A stretch of 64,000 nt of DNA, from positions 42,683-106,682 of the forward strand of contig CALBKM010000011.1 in the NCBI GenBank assembly GCA_937895705.1, given 5' to 3'. Positions within the stretch are counted from its first letter, which is position 1, and each line of letters opens with the position of its first letter. The stretch comes from an uncultured Clostridia bacterium. GTDB taxonomy: Bacteria; Bacillota; Clostridia; Lachnospirales; Lachnospiraceae. The position numbers and the translations under genes were made by a program. Shown piece after piece: positions 24,370-34,800 of the stretch. Under the pieces are notes generated by a model. That model saw only the letters and a list, made by a program, of their open reading frames with translations, searched no databases and was not told the DNA's origin.

Positions 24370-26604
24370 ATGAACCACAAAGTTAAAGGTTTCGGAAGAT
24401 TGTTTGTTGCGCTTGCGGTATGTGCGGCGATTTTGTTTGTTGCGTTGTGCGGTGTGGGAGCAAACAAAAGGGGTAGCGCGGAAGGCATCCGGCTCGGATT
24501 GGATTTGGCCGGAGGTGTCAGCATTACCTATGAGACGGTAAAAGAAAACCCAACGGATGAAGAAATGAAAGATACAATTTACAAGCTTCGTAAGCGTGTG
24601 GACGACAGCGGACAGACGGAAGCGGACGTGTATCAGGAAGGCGACAACCGGATTAATGTAGATATTCCGGGGGCTACCGATGCGGAAGCAACCTTGAAGG
24701 AGCTTGGCCGTATGGGTGAAATTTACTTTATCCTCGGTACGGAAAACGTTGAGTTGGTAGGACAGGATGCGGAAACGGGAGCGCTTGTCTATACGTTTTT
24801 GAAACCGTGGGAAGCTATTGTAGAAGCCGGTGATGTGATTTTGGACGGCTCCGACATTCAGAATGCGGAGGCCGGCGGTTATACGGAGTACGGCAGAAAT
24901 GAATACGTTGTTTCACTTACGCTTAATGAAAGCGGTACATCGAAGTTTGCAACGGCCACCAGAGCTCATGTGGGAGAGGCAATCGCAATTGTATATGACG
25001 GAGAGATTGTTAGTGCGCCGGTGGTGCAGCAGGCGCTGATCGACGGAAAGGCGCAGATTTCCGGCAATTTTACATGGGATGAGGCAAGTGCGCTGGCAAC
25101 GACTATTCGTGTCGGTGCATTGCCGTTGGAGTTAAAGGAGCTTCGTTCCAATGTGGTAGGTGCGAGTCTTGGTGCAGAAGCGGTAAACACCAGTTTGATT
25201 GCAGCGGCAATCGGTGTTATACTTGTGTTCCTGTTTATGGCAATCCGGTATCGTGTGCCGGGCATTGCGGCTGACCTTGCATTGGCAATTTATATCGGCC
25301 TTATGGTGGTTTGCCTGAATCTTTTGGAGATTACACTGACCCTTCCGGGACTTGCGGGTATTATTTTGTCCATCGGTATGGCAGTGGATGCCAATGTTAT
25401 TATTTTCTCACGTATTCAGGAAGAAATCGGTGTGGGCAAGACGGTCCGCTCCTCCATTAAGCTTGGATTTTCCAAGGCTTTTTCCGCAATTTTTGATGGT
25501 AACATTACTACGTTGATTGCAGCGGTTGTGTTATATATTCTCGGTTCCGGTACGGTAAAGGGCTTTGCCACCACCCTTGCACTGGGTATCGTGCTGTCCA
25601 TGTTTACGGCACTGGCGGTGACGAGATTTATTTTATACGGATGCTACGATGCGGGCTTCGATAAAGAGGCGCATTACGGACAGGTAAAAGAATACAAGTC
25701 CTTTGATTTCGTAAAGCACGGAAAGAAGTTTGCACTGATTTCCGCGGCATTAATCCTTGTGGGCGTGATCGGCATGGTAGCGGGAAAAGTAAGCAGTGGC
25801 GAGGTTTTGGCCTACGGTCTGGATTTTAAGGGCGGTACCGCAATGACCGTAACGTTCCCGGAGGGAACGGAGCCGACGATCGGTGAATTGGAAAAGGCAG
25901 TGCAGACCTCCATCGGCAAGAATGCGGTAGTGAATCTTGTGGGAGACGCAAATGCGGCAACCATCAAGACCGAGGAATTGTCGGAGGAACAGAGAAATAC
26001 TTTGACCAACTATTTAGAGAATAATTACGGTGTATCGGAAGCCGAAATCGAGATGCAAAGCATCAGCGGAACGGTCAGCGGCGAAATGAAGAGAGATGCA
26101 ATACTGGCGGTTGCTGTGGCAACGGTATGTATGTTGATTTATATCTGGTTCCGTTTCTCCAACCTGGCATTTGCAACCAGTGCGGTTCTGGCGTTGGTGC
26201 ATGATGTTTTGATTGTTCTGGCTGTATATGCCGTGGGACGTATTACTGTGGGCAACACCTTTATTGCCTGCATGCTTACGATTGTAGGATATTCCATTAA
26301 TGCGACGATCGTTGTATTTGACCGTATCAGAGAAAATGTGAAGGATCGTCTGAAGAAAGAGTCCTATCTTGATATTGTAAATAAGAGTATTGTTCAGACG
26401 TTCTCCAGAAATATTTACACGTCCCTGACCACTTTCTTTATGGTGGTAGCGTTGGTTATATTCGGTGTGAATTCAATTCGTGAGTTTGCGATTCCGCTTG
26501 TTGCGGGTATTGTTTGCGGTGCATATTCCTCTATTTGTATCACGGGACTGTTGTGGTTGAAGCTTCGCGAGAAGTTCCCGCAGGAAGAAGACGAGAAAGC
26601 GTAA
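24370..26604 (+). CDS. secDF: Protein translocase fusion SecDF
   Basis: A 744-residue fusion of SecD and SecF, the proton-driven accessory of the Sec translocase. The SecD half has a first transmembrane helix, the extracytoplasmic P1 domain (GLDLAGGVSITYE) and a five-helix bundle from about residue 275. The SecF half starts near residue 455 and has GLDFKGGTAMTVTF and IVVFDRIREN. The fusion is normal for many Firmicutes. ATG 24370 follows AAAGAGGG. Confidence 0.95.
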   Translation: MNHKVKGFGRLFVALAVCAAILFVALCGVGANKRGSAEGIRLGLDLAGGVSITYETVKENPTDEEMKDTIYKLRKRVDDSGQTEADVYQEGDNRINVDIPGATDAEATLKELGRMGEIYFILGTENVELVGQDAETGALVYTFLKPWEAIVEAGDVILDGSDIQNAEAGGYTEYGRNEYVVSLTLNESGTSKFATATRAHVGEAIAIVYDGEIVSAPVVQQALIDGKAQISGNFTWDEASALATTIRVGALPLELKELRSNVVGASLGAEAVNTSLIAAAIGVILVFLFMAIRYRVPGIAADLALAIYIGLMVVCLNLLEITLTLPGLAGIILSIGMAVDANVIIFSRIQEEIGVGKTVRSSIKLGFSKAFSAIFDGNITTLIAAVVLYILGSGTVKGFATTLALGIVLSMFTALAVTRFILYGCYDAGFDKEAHYGQVKEYKSFDFVKHGKKFALISAALILVGVIGMVAGKVSSGEVLAYGLDFKGGTAMTVTFPEGTEPTIGELEKAVQTSIGKNAVVNLVGDANAATIKTEELSEEQRNTLTNYLENNYGVSEAEIEMQSISGTVSGEMKRDAILAVAVATVCMLIYIWFRFSNLAFATSAVLALVHDVLIVLAVYAVGRITVGNTFIACMLTIVGYSINATIVVFDRIRENVKDRLKKESYLDIVNKSIVQTFSRNIYTSLTTFFMVVALVIFGVNSIREFAIPLVAGIVCGAYSSICITGLLWLKLREKFPQEEDEKA

Positions 26605-26643
26605 TATTTTAGAGGAATTTCCTTAAATTTTATAAATTCTTTC

Positions 26644-26672
26644 TTTCTTTTGAGGAGAGGAAATGATATACT
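26644..26672 (+). promoter_or_regulatory. Promoter of the membrane protein gene at 26708
   Basis: TATACT at 26667-26672 with TTTCTT 17 bases upstream, the same weak -35 as in the secDF promoter. Confidence 0.5.
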
Positions 26673-26707
26673 GTCTTCGTTATAGTACGAGACAGATGAG
26701 GTGACAT

Positions 26708-27448
26708 ATGGATCTATCGGAGAAAAAAACGGTATTGGACGATTCCGCTTCCATTTATCAGAAACGGGAAGAGAAAACGGATCGTGCAAAGTGGAAAGAA
26801 CTTAAGGGGTTTAAGGCAAAGTGGGAGCATTTTCGTGCCTATTATTTGTTAAAGACCTTTATCTGGGTGTGTGTGATTGCATTTATCGGTTATGCCGTGT
26901 ATGAGATTTTTGCGCCGGGAAAGGAACGGGTACTTTACGTGACCTTCTTGGATGCGGTAGTGCTTAACGATGAGATGGGGAATTTACGGTCCGGGTTCGA
27001 AGAGTATATTTCTTTTGATGAAAATAAGCAGGAGATGGTATTCGATAATACAACCATGGTATCCACTGCAAGTGATCCGACTTCCGCCCAGAAGTTTACG
27101 GCCCATGCGTTTGTGGGAGAGATTGACGTAATTATTGCACGGGAGTCTCTGTTGAAACAGTATGCAGGACATTATCTGCGTCCTTTATCGGATCAGCTTC
27201 CGGCGGATTTGTATGAGGAGGTTACGGATTTGTTTTGTTATGCAAGACCGCAGGATGAAGAAGGTAATTTCGGGGAAGAGCAGCCTTACGGGATTATCGT
27301 TTCGGATTTCATGGAACAAAATCCGTACCTTGAGGAACCGATTGCGTTGGCGATTTGCGGCAATTCCCAACGGGCGGAAAATGCGGAAGAGTTTGTGCGG
27401 TATTTGTTGAGCCGCAAACGTGAAAACTTACTCGAAAGCGTAAAGTAA
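26708..27448 (+). CDS. Hypothetical membrane-anchored protein
   Basis: A 246-residue protein I do not recognise. It has a charged N-terminus of about 50 residues, one transmembrane helix (KTFIWVCVIAFIGYAVYEIF, residues about 52-72) and an extracytoplasmic domain of about 170 residues. The segment AQKFTAHAFVGEIDVIIAR, followed by a loop and QPYGIIVSD, is reminiscent of a reduced solute-binding fold, but I would not assign it. GATGAGGTG precedes ATG 26708. It stands alone between a promoter and a terminator. Confidence 0.65.
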   Translation: MDLSEKKTVLDDSASIYQKREEKTDRAKWKELKGFKAKWEHFRAYYLLKTFIWVCVIAFIGYAVYEIFAPGKERVLYVTFLDAVVLNDEMGNLRSGFEEYISFDENKQEMVFDNTTMVSTASDPTSAQKFTAHAFVGEIDVIIARESLLKQYAGHYLRPLSDQLPADLYEEVTDLFCYARPQDEEGNFGEEQPYGIIVSDFMEQNPYLEEPIALAICGNSQRAENAEEFVRYLLSRKRENLLESVK

Positions 27449-27460
27449 CAAAAGAATAAG

Positions 27461-27500
27461 AGAGTCTTTTTGTCGGTTTTTGATGAAAAGACTCTTTTTT
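27461..27500 (+). terminator. Rho-independent terminator
   Basis: AGAGTCTTTT at 27461-27470 pairs with AAAAGACTCT at 27486-27495, followed by TTTTT. Confidence 0.88.
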
Positions 27501-27609
27501 GTTAGCAGAAACAGAAACCTTAACGACTATTTAACAGTAAATTATGGTATACTGTATGCGGTAAATTCCGATTTGCGATACGCTAGGATAAAGAGTGAGG
27601 AATGTAAGA

Positions 27610-28689
27610 ATGAAAAGACAGAAAGGGAGCAAAACGGAAGCGTTAATAAAGCTGACTTGGAAAGACAGTCTGATTACGGTAGGAATATTGGCGATTGCTA
27701 CTGTTGCCTGCTTTCTTTTGCATAGCGGAGAGCAGGCTGATAATCATGTGCCGTTGGTGTTTGTTCTGGCGATTCTTTTGATTTCCAGATTCACAAACAG
27801 TTATTTTTACGGTTTGATTGCGTCAGTAATTGCCGTAGTCGAGGTGAATTATATATTTACATATCCGTATTTTCATTTTAATTTTACGCTCAGTGGGTAT
27901 CCTCTGACTTTTGTTGTTATGTTTTCCGTATCTATCGTTGTAAGCATGTTGACTACGCAGATTAAGCAACAGGAGAAAATTCGCACGGAAATCGAAAAAG
28001 AACAGATGCGCGGCAACTTACTCAGAGCTGTTTCACATGACATTCGTACGCCGCTTACCTCGATTGTAGGTGCGGTTTCCGCAGTGGTGGAAAACCACGA
28101 CAAGTTGTCGGAAGAAAAGACATTATCCCTGCTCGGAGATGTAAAAGAAGAAGCTCAGTGGCTTGTAAGAGTAGTGGAAAATCTTTTGTTGGTTACGAGA
28201 ATCGATGCGGATTCCGCCAAAGTAGCGAAAGAACCGGAAATGGTGGAAGAGATTCTGGGAGAGACTGTAGCAAAATTCAAAAAGCGTTTTCCGGGTGCAC
28301 CCATAAAGATTGAGATGCCGGAGAAGATGTTGTTTGTGCCGATGGATGCCATGCTGATTGAACAGGTTCTTTGCAATTTGCTGGAGAATGCGATTTTGCA
28401 TGGGGGAGTGGTCAGTGAAATATTGTTAAGTGTATCGAAGGAGGGAGACCAGGCGATATTTCACGTAGAGGATGACGGCGTGGGAATTGCCAAAGAAGTA
28501 TTACCCAGGATTTTAAGTGAGAGTATTTATAGAGAAAGCGGAGAAAATGTAGACGGAAAACGAAACATGGGAATCGGCCTTACGGTGTGCAGCAGTATTA
28601 TAAGAGCCCACGGAGGAACGGTAAAAGCGTACAATCGTAAAGAGGGGGGCGCTGTGTTTGAGTTTTCATTACCGATAAAGGAGGGATAA
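27610..28689 (+). CDS. KdpD-like sensor histidine kinase lacking the N-terminal KdpD/Usp module
   Basis: A 359-residue kinase. ATG 27610 is preferred because GTGAGGAA lies 8 bases upstream; an in-frame GTG at 27595 is possible. The N-terminal 110 residues form the four-helix DUF4118 membrane domain typical of KdpD. HisKA has SHDIRTP with His143. The ATPase domain has NLLENAILHGG and GIGLTVCSSIIRAHGG. The large N-terminal KdpD and universal-stress domains (about 400 residues) are absent. The partner regulator follows with a 1-base gap. No kdpFABC potassium pump is nearby, so the regulon is unknown. Confidence 0.88.
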   Translation: MKRQKGSKTEALIKLTWKDSLITVGILAIATVACFLLHSGEQADNHVPLVFVLAILLISRFTNSYFYGLIASVIAVVEVNYIFTYPYFHFNFTLSGYPLTFVVMFSVSIVVSMLTTQIKQQEKIRTEIEKEQMRGNLLRAVSHDIRTPLTSIVGAVSAVVENHDKLSEEKTLSLLGDVKEEAQWLVRVVENLLLVTRIDADSAKVAKEPEMVEEILGETVAKFKKRFPGAPIKIEMPEKMLFVPMDAMLIEQVLCNLLENAILHGGVVSEILLSVSKEGDQAIFHVEDDGVGIAKEVLPRILSESIYRESGENVDGKRNMGIGLTVCSSIIRAHGGTVKAYNRKEGGAVFEFSLPIKEG

Positions 28690-28690
28690 C

Positions 28691-29398
28691 ATGCCGGTAA
28701 AAAATAAAGTGCTGGTGGTTGAGGACGAAAAAAGCATCAGTAATTTTATTGTTGCAATTTTGAACGCAAACAATTATGATGTAGTTACGGCCAGAACCGG
28801 TCAGGAAGCGTACAGCCTGATTACTTCTGTCTGTCCGGATGTTGTCATTTTGGATTTGGGACTTCCGGATATGGATGGTATGGAAGTGTTAAAGGCGGTG
28901 CGTAAATGGTCTATTTTGCCGATTATCGTAGTGTCGGCGCGGACAAACGAAAGAGACAAGGTGGAAGCTTTGGATTTGGGAGCGGATGATTATATTACAA
29001 AGCCGTTCGGTACAGCGGAACTTTTGGCACGTATCCGTATGGCACTTCGTCATACAAGGACTGCGGGAACCAATAAGGATGTGGCGCAGAACGGAAAGTT
29101 TACGGCAGGAGAACTTACGATTGATTATGAGAAGTATCGTGTTTTTGTGGCAGGAAACGATGTGGGATTGACACAAAACGAATTTAAGATAGTCAGTCTT
29201 CTCGGCAAATATGCGGGAAAGGTTCTTACCTATGATTTCATTATTCGTGAGATATGGGGGCCGAATACAAGCGGAGATAATCAGATTTTACGTGTGAATA
29301 TGGCAAACATCCGCAGAAAGATCGAAGAAAATCCGGCAGAGCCGAGGTATATCTTTACGGAGGTCGGCGTGGGCTATCGAATGATAGAAGGAGATTAA
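28691..29398 (+). CDS. KdpE-like response regulator (OmpR family)
   Basis: A 235-residue regulator. The receiver domain has VVEDEKSISNF and acceptor Asp in VILDLGLPDMDGMEV. The C-terminal winged-helix (LTQNEFKIVSLLGKYAGKVLTYDFII) binds DNA. It follows the kinase directly and precedes pyruvate kinase by 6 bases. The kinase, regulator and pyk may therefore share a transcript, which would link the two-component system to glycolysis; this is inferred from spacing only. Confidence 0.9.
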   Translation: MPVKNKVLVVEDEKSISNFIVAILNANNYDVVTARTGQEAYSLITSVCPDVVILDLGLPDMDGMEVLKAVRKWSILPIIVVSARTNERDKVEALDLGADDYITKPFGTAELLARIRMALRHTRTAGTNKDVAQNGKFTAGELTIDYEKYRVFVAGNDVGLTQNEFKIVSLLGKYAGKVLTYDFIIREIWGPNTSGDNQILRVNMANIRRKIEENPAEPRYIFTEVGVGYRMIEGD

Positions 29399-29404
29399 GA
29401 AAGA

Positions 29405-30826
29405 ATGAGAAGAACCAAAATTGTATGTACGTTGGGACCGGCGTGCAACAATGAACAAACCCTGGCACAGATGTTAAAGAACGGAATGAATGTTGCCCGT
29501 TTGAATTTTTCCCACGGAACCCATGAATATCACAAGGCGAATATCGAAATGTTCCGCAAAGTCCGGGATGAGATGAAGGTACCTGCGGCTATTATGCTGG
29601 ATACCAAGGGGCCGGAAATTCGCGTGGGGAATTTTAAAGACGGTGCGGTAACCGTAAAGAGCGGGGATTGCTTTACCTTTACTACCAGAGAAACGGAAGG
29701 AAATGAAAAAGAAGTCAGTATTTCGTATAAAGAGTTGCCGGCTCAGCTTGCACCGGGGAATGAGATTTTGGTGGATGACGGGAAGGTGTTACTTCGTGTG
29801 ACGGCGGTAACGGATACGGATATTTCCTGTGAAGTGGTAACCGGCGGCAACATATCCAATCATAAGGGTGTGAATGTGCCGAATGTACATCTGGATTTTC
29901 CACATTTAAGCGAGCAGGATGAAGCGGATTTACGTTTCGGGGTGGAGCAGAATGTAGATTTTGTGGCGGCTTCTTTTGTACGTTCCAAGGAAGATGTAAT
30001 CGGAATCCGCAATTGTCTGGATTATTACGGCGGATACGATATTAAGATTATTTCCAAGATTGAGAATATCGAGGGAGTGGAGCATTTTGACGAGATTCTG
30101 GAGCACTCGGACGGTATTATGGTAGCTCGCGGTGATATGGGCGTGGAAATCGAGTACGAGAAGCTTCCGGGTTTGCAGAAGAAGTTTATCAAGAAGTGTT
30201 ATCAGGCCGGAAAGATGGTTATTACGGCTACTCAGATGCTTGAGTCCATGATACACAACACTACGCCGACCAGAGCGGAGATTACCGATGTTGCGAACGC
30301 AGTGTTTGACGGTACTTCGGCTATTATGTTGTCCGGAGAAACCGCAGCGGGAGAGCATCCGGCGTTGGTAGTGGAAGTGATGTCAAAGATTGCGGAGCAG
30401 GCAGAGCAGGATGCATTTGAAATGGATGTATATCGCGGAGTACAGTATGAGAATGATACCAATGATACTACCAATGCGATTTGTGATGCGGCATGTACCA
30501 CTGCAAAGGATGTAAAGGCAACCGCTATTATTGCGGTCACTATGTCAGGTTATACCGCAAGGAGAATGTCAAAGTTCCGTCCGCGGCAGTTGATTATTGC
30601 AGCAACGCCGAACGAAAAGACATTCCACCAGCTGGCTCTTTCCTGGGGCGTATATCCGGTAACGGCACTGTATCAACCGGATGCCAACGTTTTGTTTGAC
30701 CATGCGGTGGCCTGCGGAAAGCGTTACGGTCTCCTTTCGGAAAACGACAGAGTTGTAATTGCGGCGGGCGCAGAGGGAGTTACGGATGTGCTGAAGGTAC
30801 AGACGGTAAAAAGCGACAGAATGTAA
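29405..30826 (+). CDS. pyk: Pyruvate kinase
   Basis: A 473-residue enzyme converting phosphoenolpyruvate and ADP to pyruvate and ATP. MRRTKIVCTLGPA and NFSHGTHEYH form the N-terminal barrel strands. MLDTKGPEIR carries the nucleotide/metal site. IEN and GDMGVEI are barrel motifs, and MLESMIHNTTPTRAE holds the active-site Thr. The C-terminal phosphohistidine extension of Bacillus-type enzymes is absent. The window also encodes pyruvate phosphate dikinase (43911), which runs the reverse conversion. Confidence 0.96.
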   Translation: MRRTKIVCTLGPACNNEQTLAQMLKNGMNVARLNFSHGTHEYHKANIEMFRKVRDEMKVPAAIMLDTKGPEIRVGNFKDGAVTVKSGDCFTFTTRETEGNEKEVSISYKELPAQLAPGNEILVDDGKVLLRVTAVTDTDISCEVVTGGNISNHKGVNVPNVHLDFPHLSEQDEADLRFGVEQNVDFVAASFVRSKEDVIGIRNCLDYYGGYDIKIISKIENIEGVEHFDEILEHSDGIMVARGDMGVEIEYEKLPGLQKKFIKKCYQAGKMVITATQMLESMIHNTTPTRAEITDVANAVFDGTSAIMLSGETAAGEHPALVVEVMSKIAEQAEQDAFEMDVYRGVQYENDTNDTTNAICDAACTTAKDVKATAIIAVTMSGYTARRMSKFRPRQLIIAATPNEKTFHQLALSWGVYPVTALYQPDANVLFDHAVACGKRYGLLSENDRVVIAAGAEGVTDVLKVQTVKSDRM

Positions 30827-30846
30827 GAAACGGTAAAGATAAGAAT

Positions 30847-30896
30847 GTGTGCATCGGTTTGCGGAAAAACGCAAGCGTGGGTGCACACTTTTTTTG
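30847..30896 (+). terminator. Rho-independent terminator after pyk
   Basis: GTGTGCA at 30847-30853 pairs with TGCACAC at 30882-30888 around an inner hairpin (TTTGCG/CGCAAG), followed by a run of T. Confidence 0.88.
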
Positions 30897-30907
30897 GTTG
30901 TTCTCCA

Positions 30908-30936
30908 TTGCGGAAAAAGGGAAAATATGATATACT
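30908..30936 (+). promoter_or_regulatory. Promoter of the gene at 30985
   Basis: TTGCGG at 30908-30913 and TATACT at 30931-30936, spacer 17. The predicted start near 30943 lies inside the longest ORF and supports the ATG at 30985. Confidence 0.78.
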
Positions 30937-30984
30937 TAAATGAAGTATGGTATATACAAATGGGAAGAATTCAGGAGGGATACG

Positions 30985-31872
30985 ATGGCTACTCAAAACA
31001 GAAAAGCATCCTCCGGAAAAAGAGGCGGCACAACCCAGAGAAGGTCCTCTTCCGGAGCGGGAAATACAAACAAGCGGAATCAAAAAAATAATCAGGGACC
31101 GGATTTACTGACTATAATTGTTGTGCTTGTGGCAGTGGTTCTTGTACTTGTGCTGGTTTCCAAGTACAAAAAAGAAAAAGAGGGTGAGGTTACGCCGACT
31201 CCGACCGGAACGGTTTCCTTGACGGAGATTCCTGATGATCAGGGACAAGGTACGACGCCGGAGGCTCCGACCCCGACACCGGTTGCGACAAAGACGCCGG
31301 AAGCAGGCCCGACACAGGAAGCGCCGACTCCGACGGAAGAGCCTGTATTGTCTCAGGCGGAAGCCAGACAGATCGTGGAGAAAATTATCGAACTGGAAAA
31401 GTACAGTATCGAGTTGTTGGATGATCATCTGATGATTGACGGAGCGGAGTACTACTCTTTCTGTGTGAATGACGAAAACGGAGTGGGAATGGAGCCGCTG
31501 CTAATTGTAGAGAAGGAAACCGGAACATTGTATTGTTATGACTTATCGGGCGTGGTTGCTACTATAGAGAAGTTCCCGTTGGATAAGACCGAGACCGGAA
31601 ACGAAGGCGTTAAGCTTCTTACGGCGGATGAGGCAAAGAAGGTGTTGTCCGGATATTCCGGGGAGCGCCTCGGTCTGGCAAAGGATCCGTCGGAATACGA
31701 GATGACGGTGGATGACTGGACAACCATGGCCGCAGGAACGGAGTGTTACGGGATTAACTTCTTTGAAACGGTGGGCGGAAAACAGCGGTTCCGCGGAACT
31801 TTTTACGTTGCTATGGACGGAAGTGCCGTTTACGGTAAGGATGATGTAACCGGAGATTTTATAAAGCGATAA
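30985..31872 (+). CDS. Hypothetical membrane-anchored protein with Thr/Pro-rich linker
   Basis: A 295-residue protein. ATG 30985 has AGGAGGG 6 bases upstream; an in-frame ATG at 30940 precedes the predicted transcription start. It has a basic Ser/Arg/Asn-rich cytosolic tail (about 40 residues), one transmembrane helix (LLTIIVVLVAVVLVLVLVS), and a low-complexity T-P-T-P linker of about 60 residues typical of wall-spanning spacers. The globular C-terminal domain of about 170 residues has two similar parts (LSQAEARQIVEKII and LTADEAKKVLSGY). The family is not recognised. It is the first gene before the DUF5717 operon. Confidence 0.7.
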   Translation: MATQNRKASSGKRGGTTQRRSSSGAGNTNKRNQKNNQGPDLLTIIVVLVAVVLVLVLVSKYKKEKEGEVTPTPTGTVSLTEIPDDQGQGTTPEAPTPTPVATKTPEAGPTQEAPTPTEEPVLSQAEARQIVEKIIELEKYSIELLDDHLMIDGAEYYSFCVNDENGVGMEPLLIVEKETGTLYCYDLSGVVATIEKFPLDKTETGNEGVKLLTADEAKKVLSGYSGERLGLAKDPSEYEMTVDDWTTMAAGTECYGINFFETVGGKQRFRGTFYVAMDGSAVYGKDDVTGDFIKR

Positions 31873-31899
31873 AGAACAGTCACAGACAGGTGGTTAGAC

Positions 31900-34800
31900 G
31901 TGAAGGATAAAGTAGAACGATTGGCAAAAGGAATTTTCGAATACGAACAGCCGGAAGTACTGGTTTCCGAAGAGATGATTTCGGTAGAAGTCTCTGCGGG
32001 AGAGGTATTTTGCGGCAAATTTTCCGTGCGAAATCGTGATATGCGCATGATGAAGGGTGTGCTTTATTCTTCCGACGAATTGTTTGTGTTAAACGAGCAG
32101 CAGTTTATCGGCACGGATAACGAGATTTCTTACACGGTGCACGGAGAGTATGCGACTCCGGGAGAGATACATAAAGGTAACATTACCGTGGTAAGTGAGT
32201 TCGGAGAGATTTTACTGCCTTTTGTAATAAAGATAGTACCGTTGGCCTGCAAATCCGATCAGGGCGAAGTGAGGGATTTGTTTCAGTTTGCCGGACTTGC
32301 GCAAAGCGACTGGTTTGAAGCAAAACGGGTGTTTTCGGAAGCGAGTTTTGCGGCCACCGTGTTGGGAGACCGGGAAGAAGAAACAACCGTGTACCGTCAG
32401 CTTCTTAAGAGTCGTTCTTTAGACAGAGCGTTGGAAGAGTTTTTGGTATATACGAAAAAGAAGAGTCCGATACAGATCAAGGCGGACAAGTCCGTGATTC
32501 GTTTCGAAACCGGTGACAAGGCGGTGATGGAGCGAATTACGATTTCCAGAGATACTTGGGGATATTCGGATGTTGAGGTGGAAACGGAAGGGGATTTCTT
32601 TCTGGTTTCCTCCAAGAAGCTTTTGTCGGAAAGTTTCAACGGAAATTGCTGTGCACTGGAAGTGGCGGTGGACGGAGCTGCCCTTTCGGAAGGAAACCAC
32701 TACGGAAAGATTATGTTATTGACACCTCGTCAAAGCATACGAATCGATGTAATATGTATTTGTGAGCGGACCGCAAGAGAAGAGGAGAGAAAAAGGCGGG
32801 CATTCCGTGAAGCGGAAGCCAAGCTGTTCCGACGTTATTTCGATTTCCGGCAGGGAAAGATAAAGGCGGGAAGTTATATCGCGGAAGCGGAAAGTATCGT
32901 GGAGCTTTTGCTGCAACGCTTGCAGGATACGATTTTTTTGGATGAAGAAAGAAGCCGGAAAGAGCTTTTTTACCGGATGTACCGGGCGTATCTTGCGTTA
33001 ATCGGTAAAAAAGAGAAGTTTGCGGAAAGCGAGATTAACCAGCTAAAGCTTCGTGTGGAACGGGAACGTACGGATGCGGAGCTTTTGGGCGCCATGCAGT
33101 ATCTGGAGGCAATGCGCCAGAAGAGTGCGGAAGAGGTAAAGGGCTATGCCGCACGGATTAAACTGCTTTCCGAACAGTACAAGGACAGCGGATTGCTGCT
33201 GTGGTTTCGGGTGTATACGGATAAACGTAACGAGAATACGCGGAGTATTCTCTTGGAAGAACTGGAAGAGCGGTTTAAGAGAGGAAACCGAAGTCCGCTG
33301 TTGTATTTCGAAGCAGCGACTTTGTGGAATGAGATGCCGTCCCTGTTAAAGAAGCTGGGACTGTTTGAACTGCAGGTCCTTTTGTTTGCGCTAAAAAACG
33401 GGATGTTGCAAAAGGAAACGGTATTGCAGTTTTCCATTCTGGCATTGCAGGCGAAAGCTGCCGGGAAGCTTTTGCCGCGCTGTCTTTGTCTGGCGTATGA
33501 GCAGTACGGACAAAGAGATACGTTGCAGGCTCTGTGTACTTTTTTGATTGCAAACGGAATCAGAGACAAGAAGTATCACGTTTATTTTGCGGAAGCTTGT
33601 TCCTTGCAACTTCGGATTCCGATGCTGCAGGAATATTATATTTATACCTGTGACTGCAGTTTGCAGACGAAGATAGACCAGTCGGTACTGTTGTATTTTA
33701 TATACGGAAACGAGCTGGAGGAGCCGTATTGTGCCTTTTTGTACGCATATATCGTACGGAATCAGGATTCTTTAAGTTCTTTTTACCGGACGTATTTGAA
33801 GCGGATGGAGCAATATGCGGTAAACAGTATAAAGAGCCGGAGAATTGATAAAAATCTTTCTACGGTGTACGGAGAAGTTTTGCGAAGTTCTTTGTTGGAT
33901 GCAGAGTTGGCATCGGCGTTGCCACAGCTGATTTTCAGTTATTGCGTGGAATGCGACAATCCGAAGATGACGGCGGTTTCTGTGTTGCATAAAGAGGAAG
34001 AGCAGGAATGTGTCGTGCCGTTGGAAAACGGAAAGGCAACCGTTTGTATGTATACGGATGATGCAAAGCTTGTGCTTACGGATGAGGAAGGAAACCGATA
34101 TCTGCCGACCGGGGATTGCAGGATTTCACGTTTGCTCCACGAGGAAGAGCTGATATACCGTTGTTACGAGCTGGCGGGAGAGAACCGCAGTTTATTGTTG
34201 AACTTGTTGGAGAAAGTTCACAACTACCGCACGGCTGATGTGGATTCCGTGGAACTGAGTAAGCGGGTAGTACATATTGACGGACTGTTGGAGACCTTCA
34301 AACAAAGAGAAATTCATTCTCTCATTCAATATTGTTACGACAATTACGAGGGAGAATTGATGGATGGATATTTGGCAAAGCTTAATCTGGATTATCTGAA
34401 CAAAGATGACCGAAATCGTATGATTGAACTTCTGATTGTGAGAGGAAGGTACGATTTGGCACTGGATGCGCTTACCAAGTACGGCTTACAGGGCGTGGCA
34501 TCCAAGCGGATTCTGCGTCTGTGCGAACGAATGCTGTTGCAGTGCGAAGGTGAACAGAACGATATGTTACTGTTACTTTGTAAGCAGGTGTTCTTTGAAG
34601 GAAAGTATAACGAGAATGTAGTGCAGTATCTGGAAAAATATTTTTACGGAACGACCGACGAGATGTACACGGTATGGAAGTGCGCCGTGGAGGCGGAATT
34701 GTCTACAGAGCTTTTGGAAGAGAGATTACTGGGGCAGATTTTGTTTGCCGGCAGTTTTGTGCCGGAGGCGTATCAGGTGTTCTTGAGCTACAGAAAGAAA

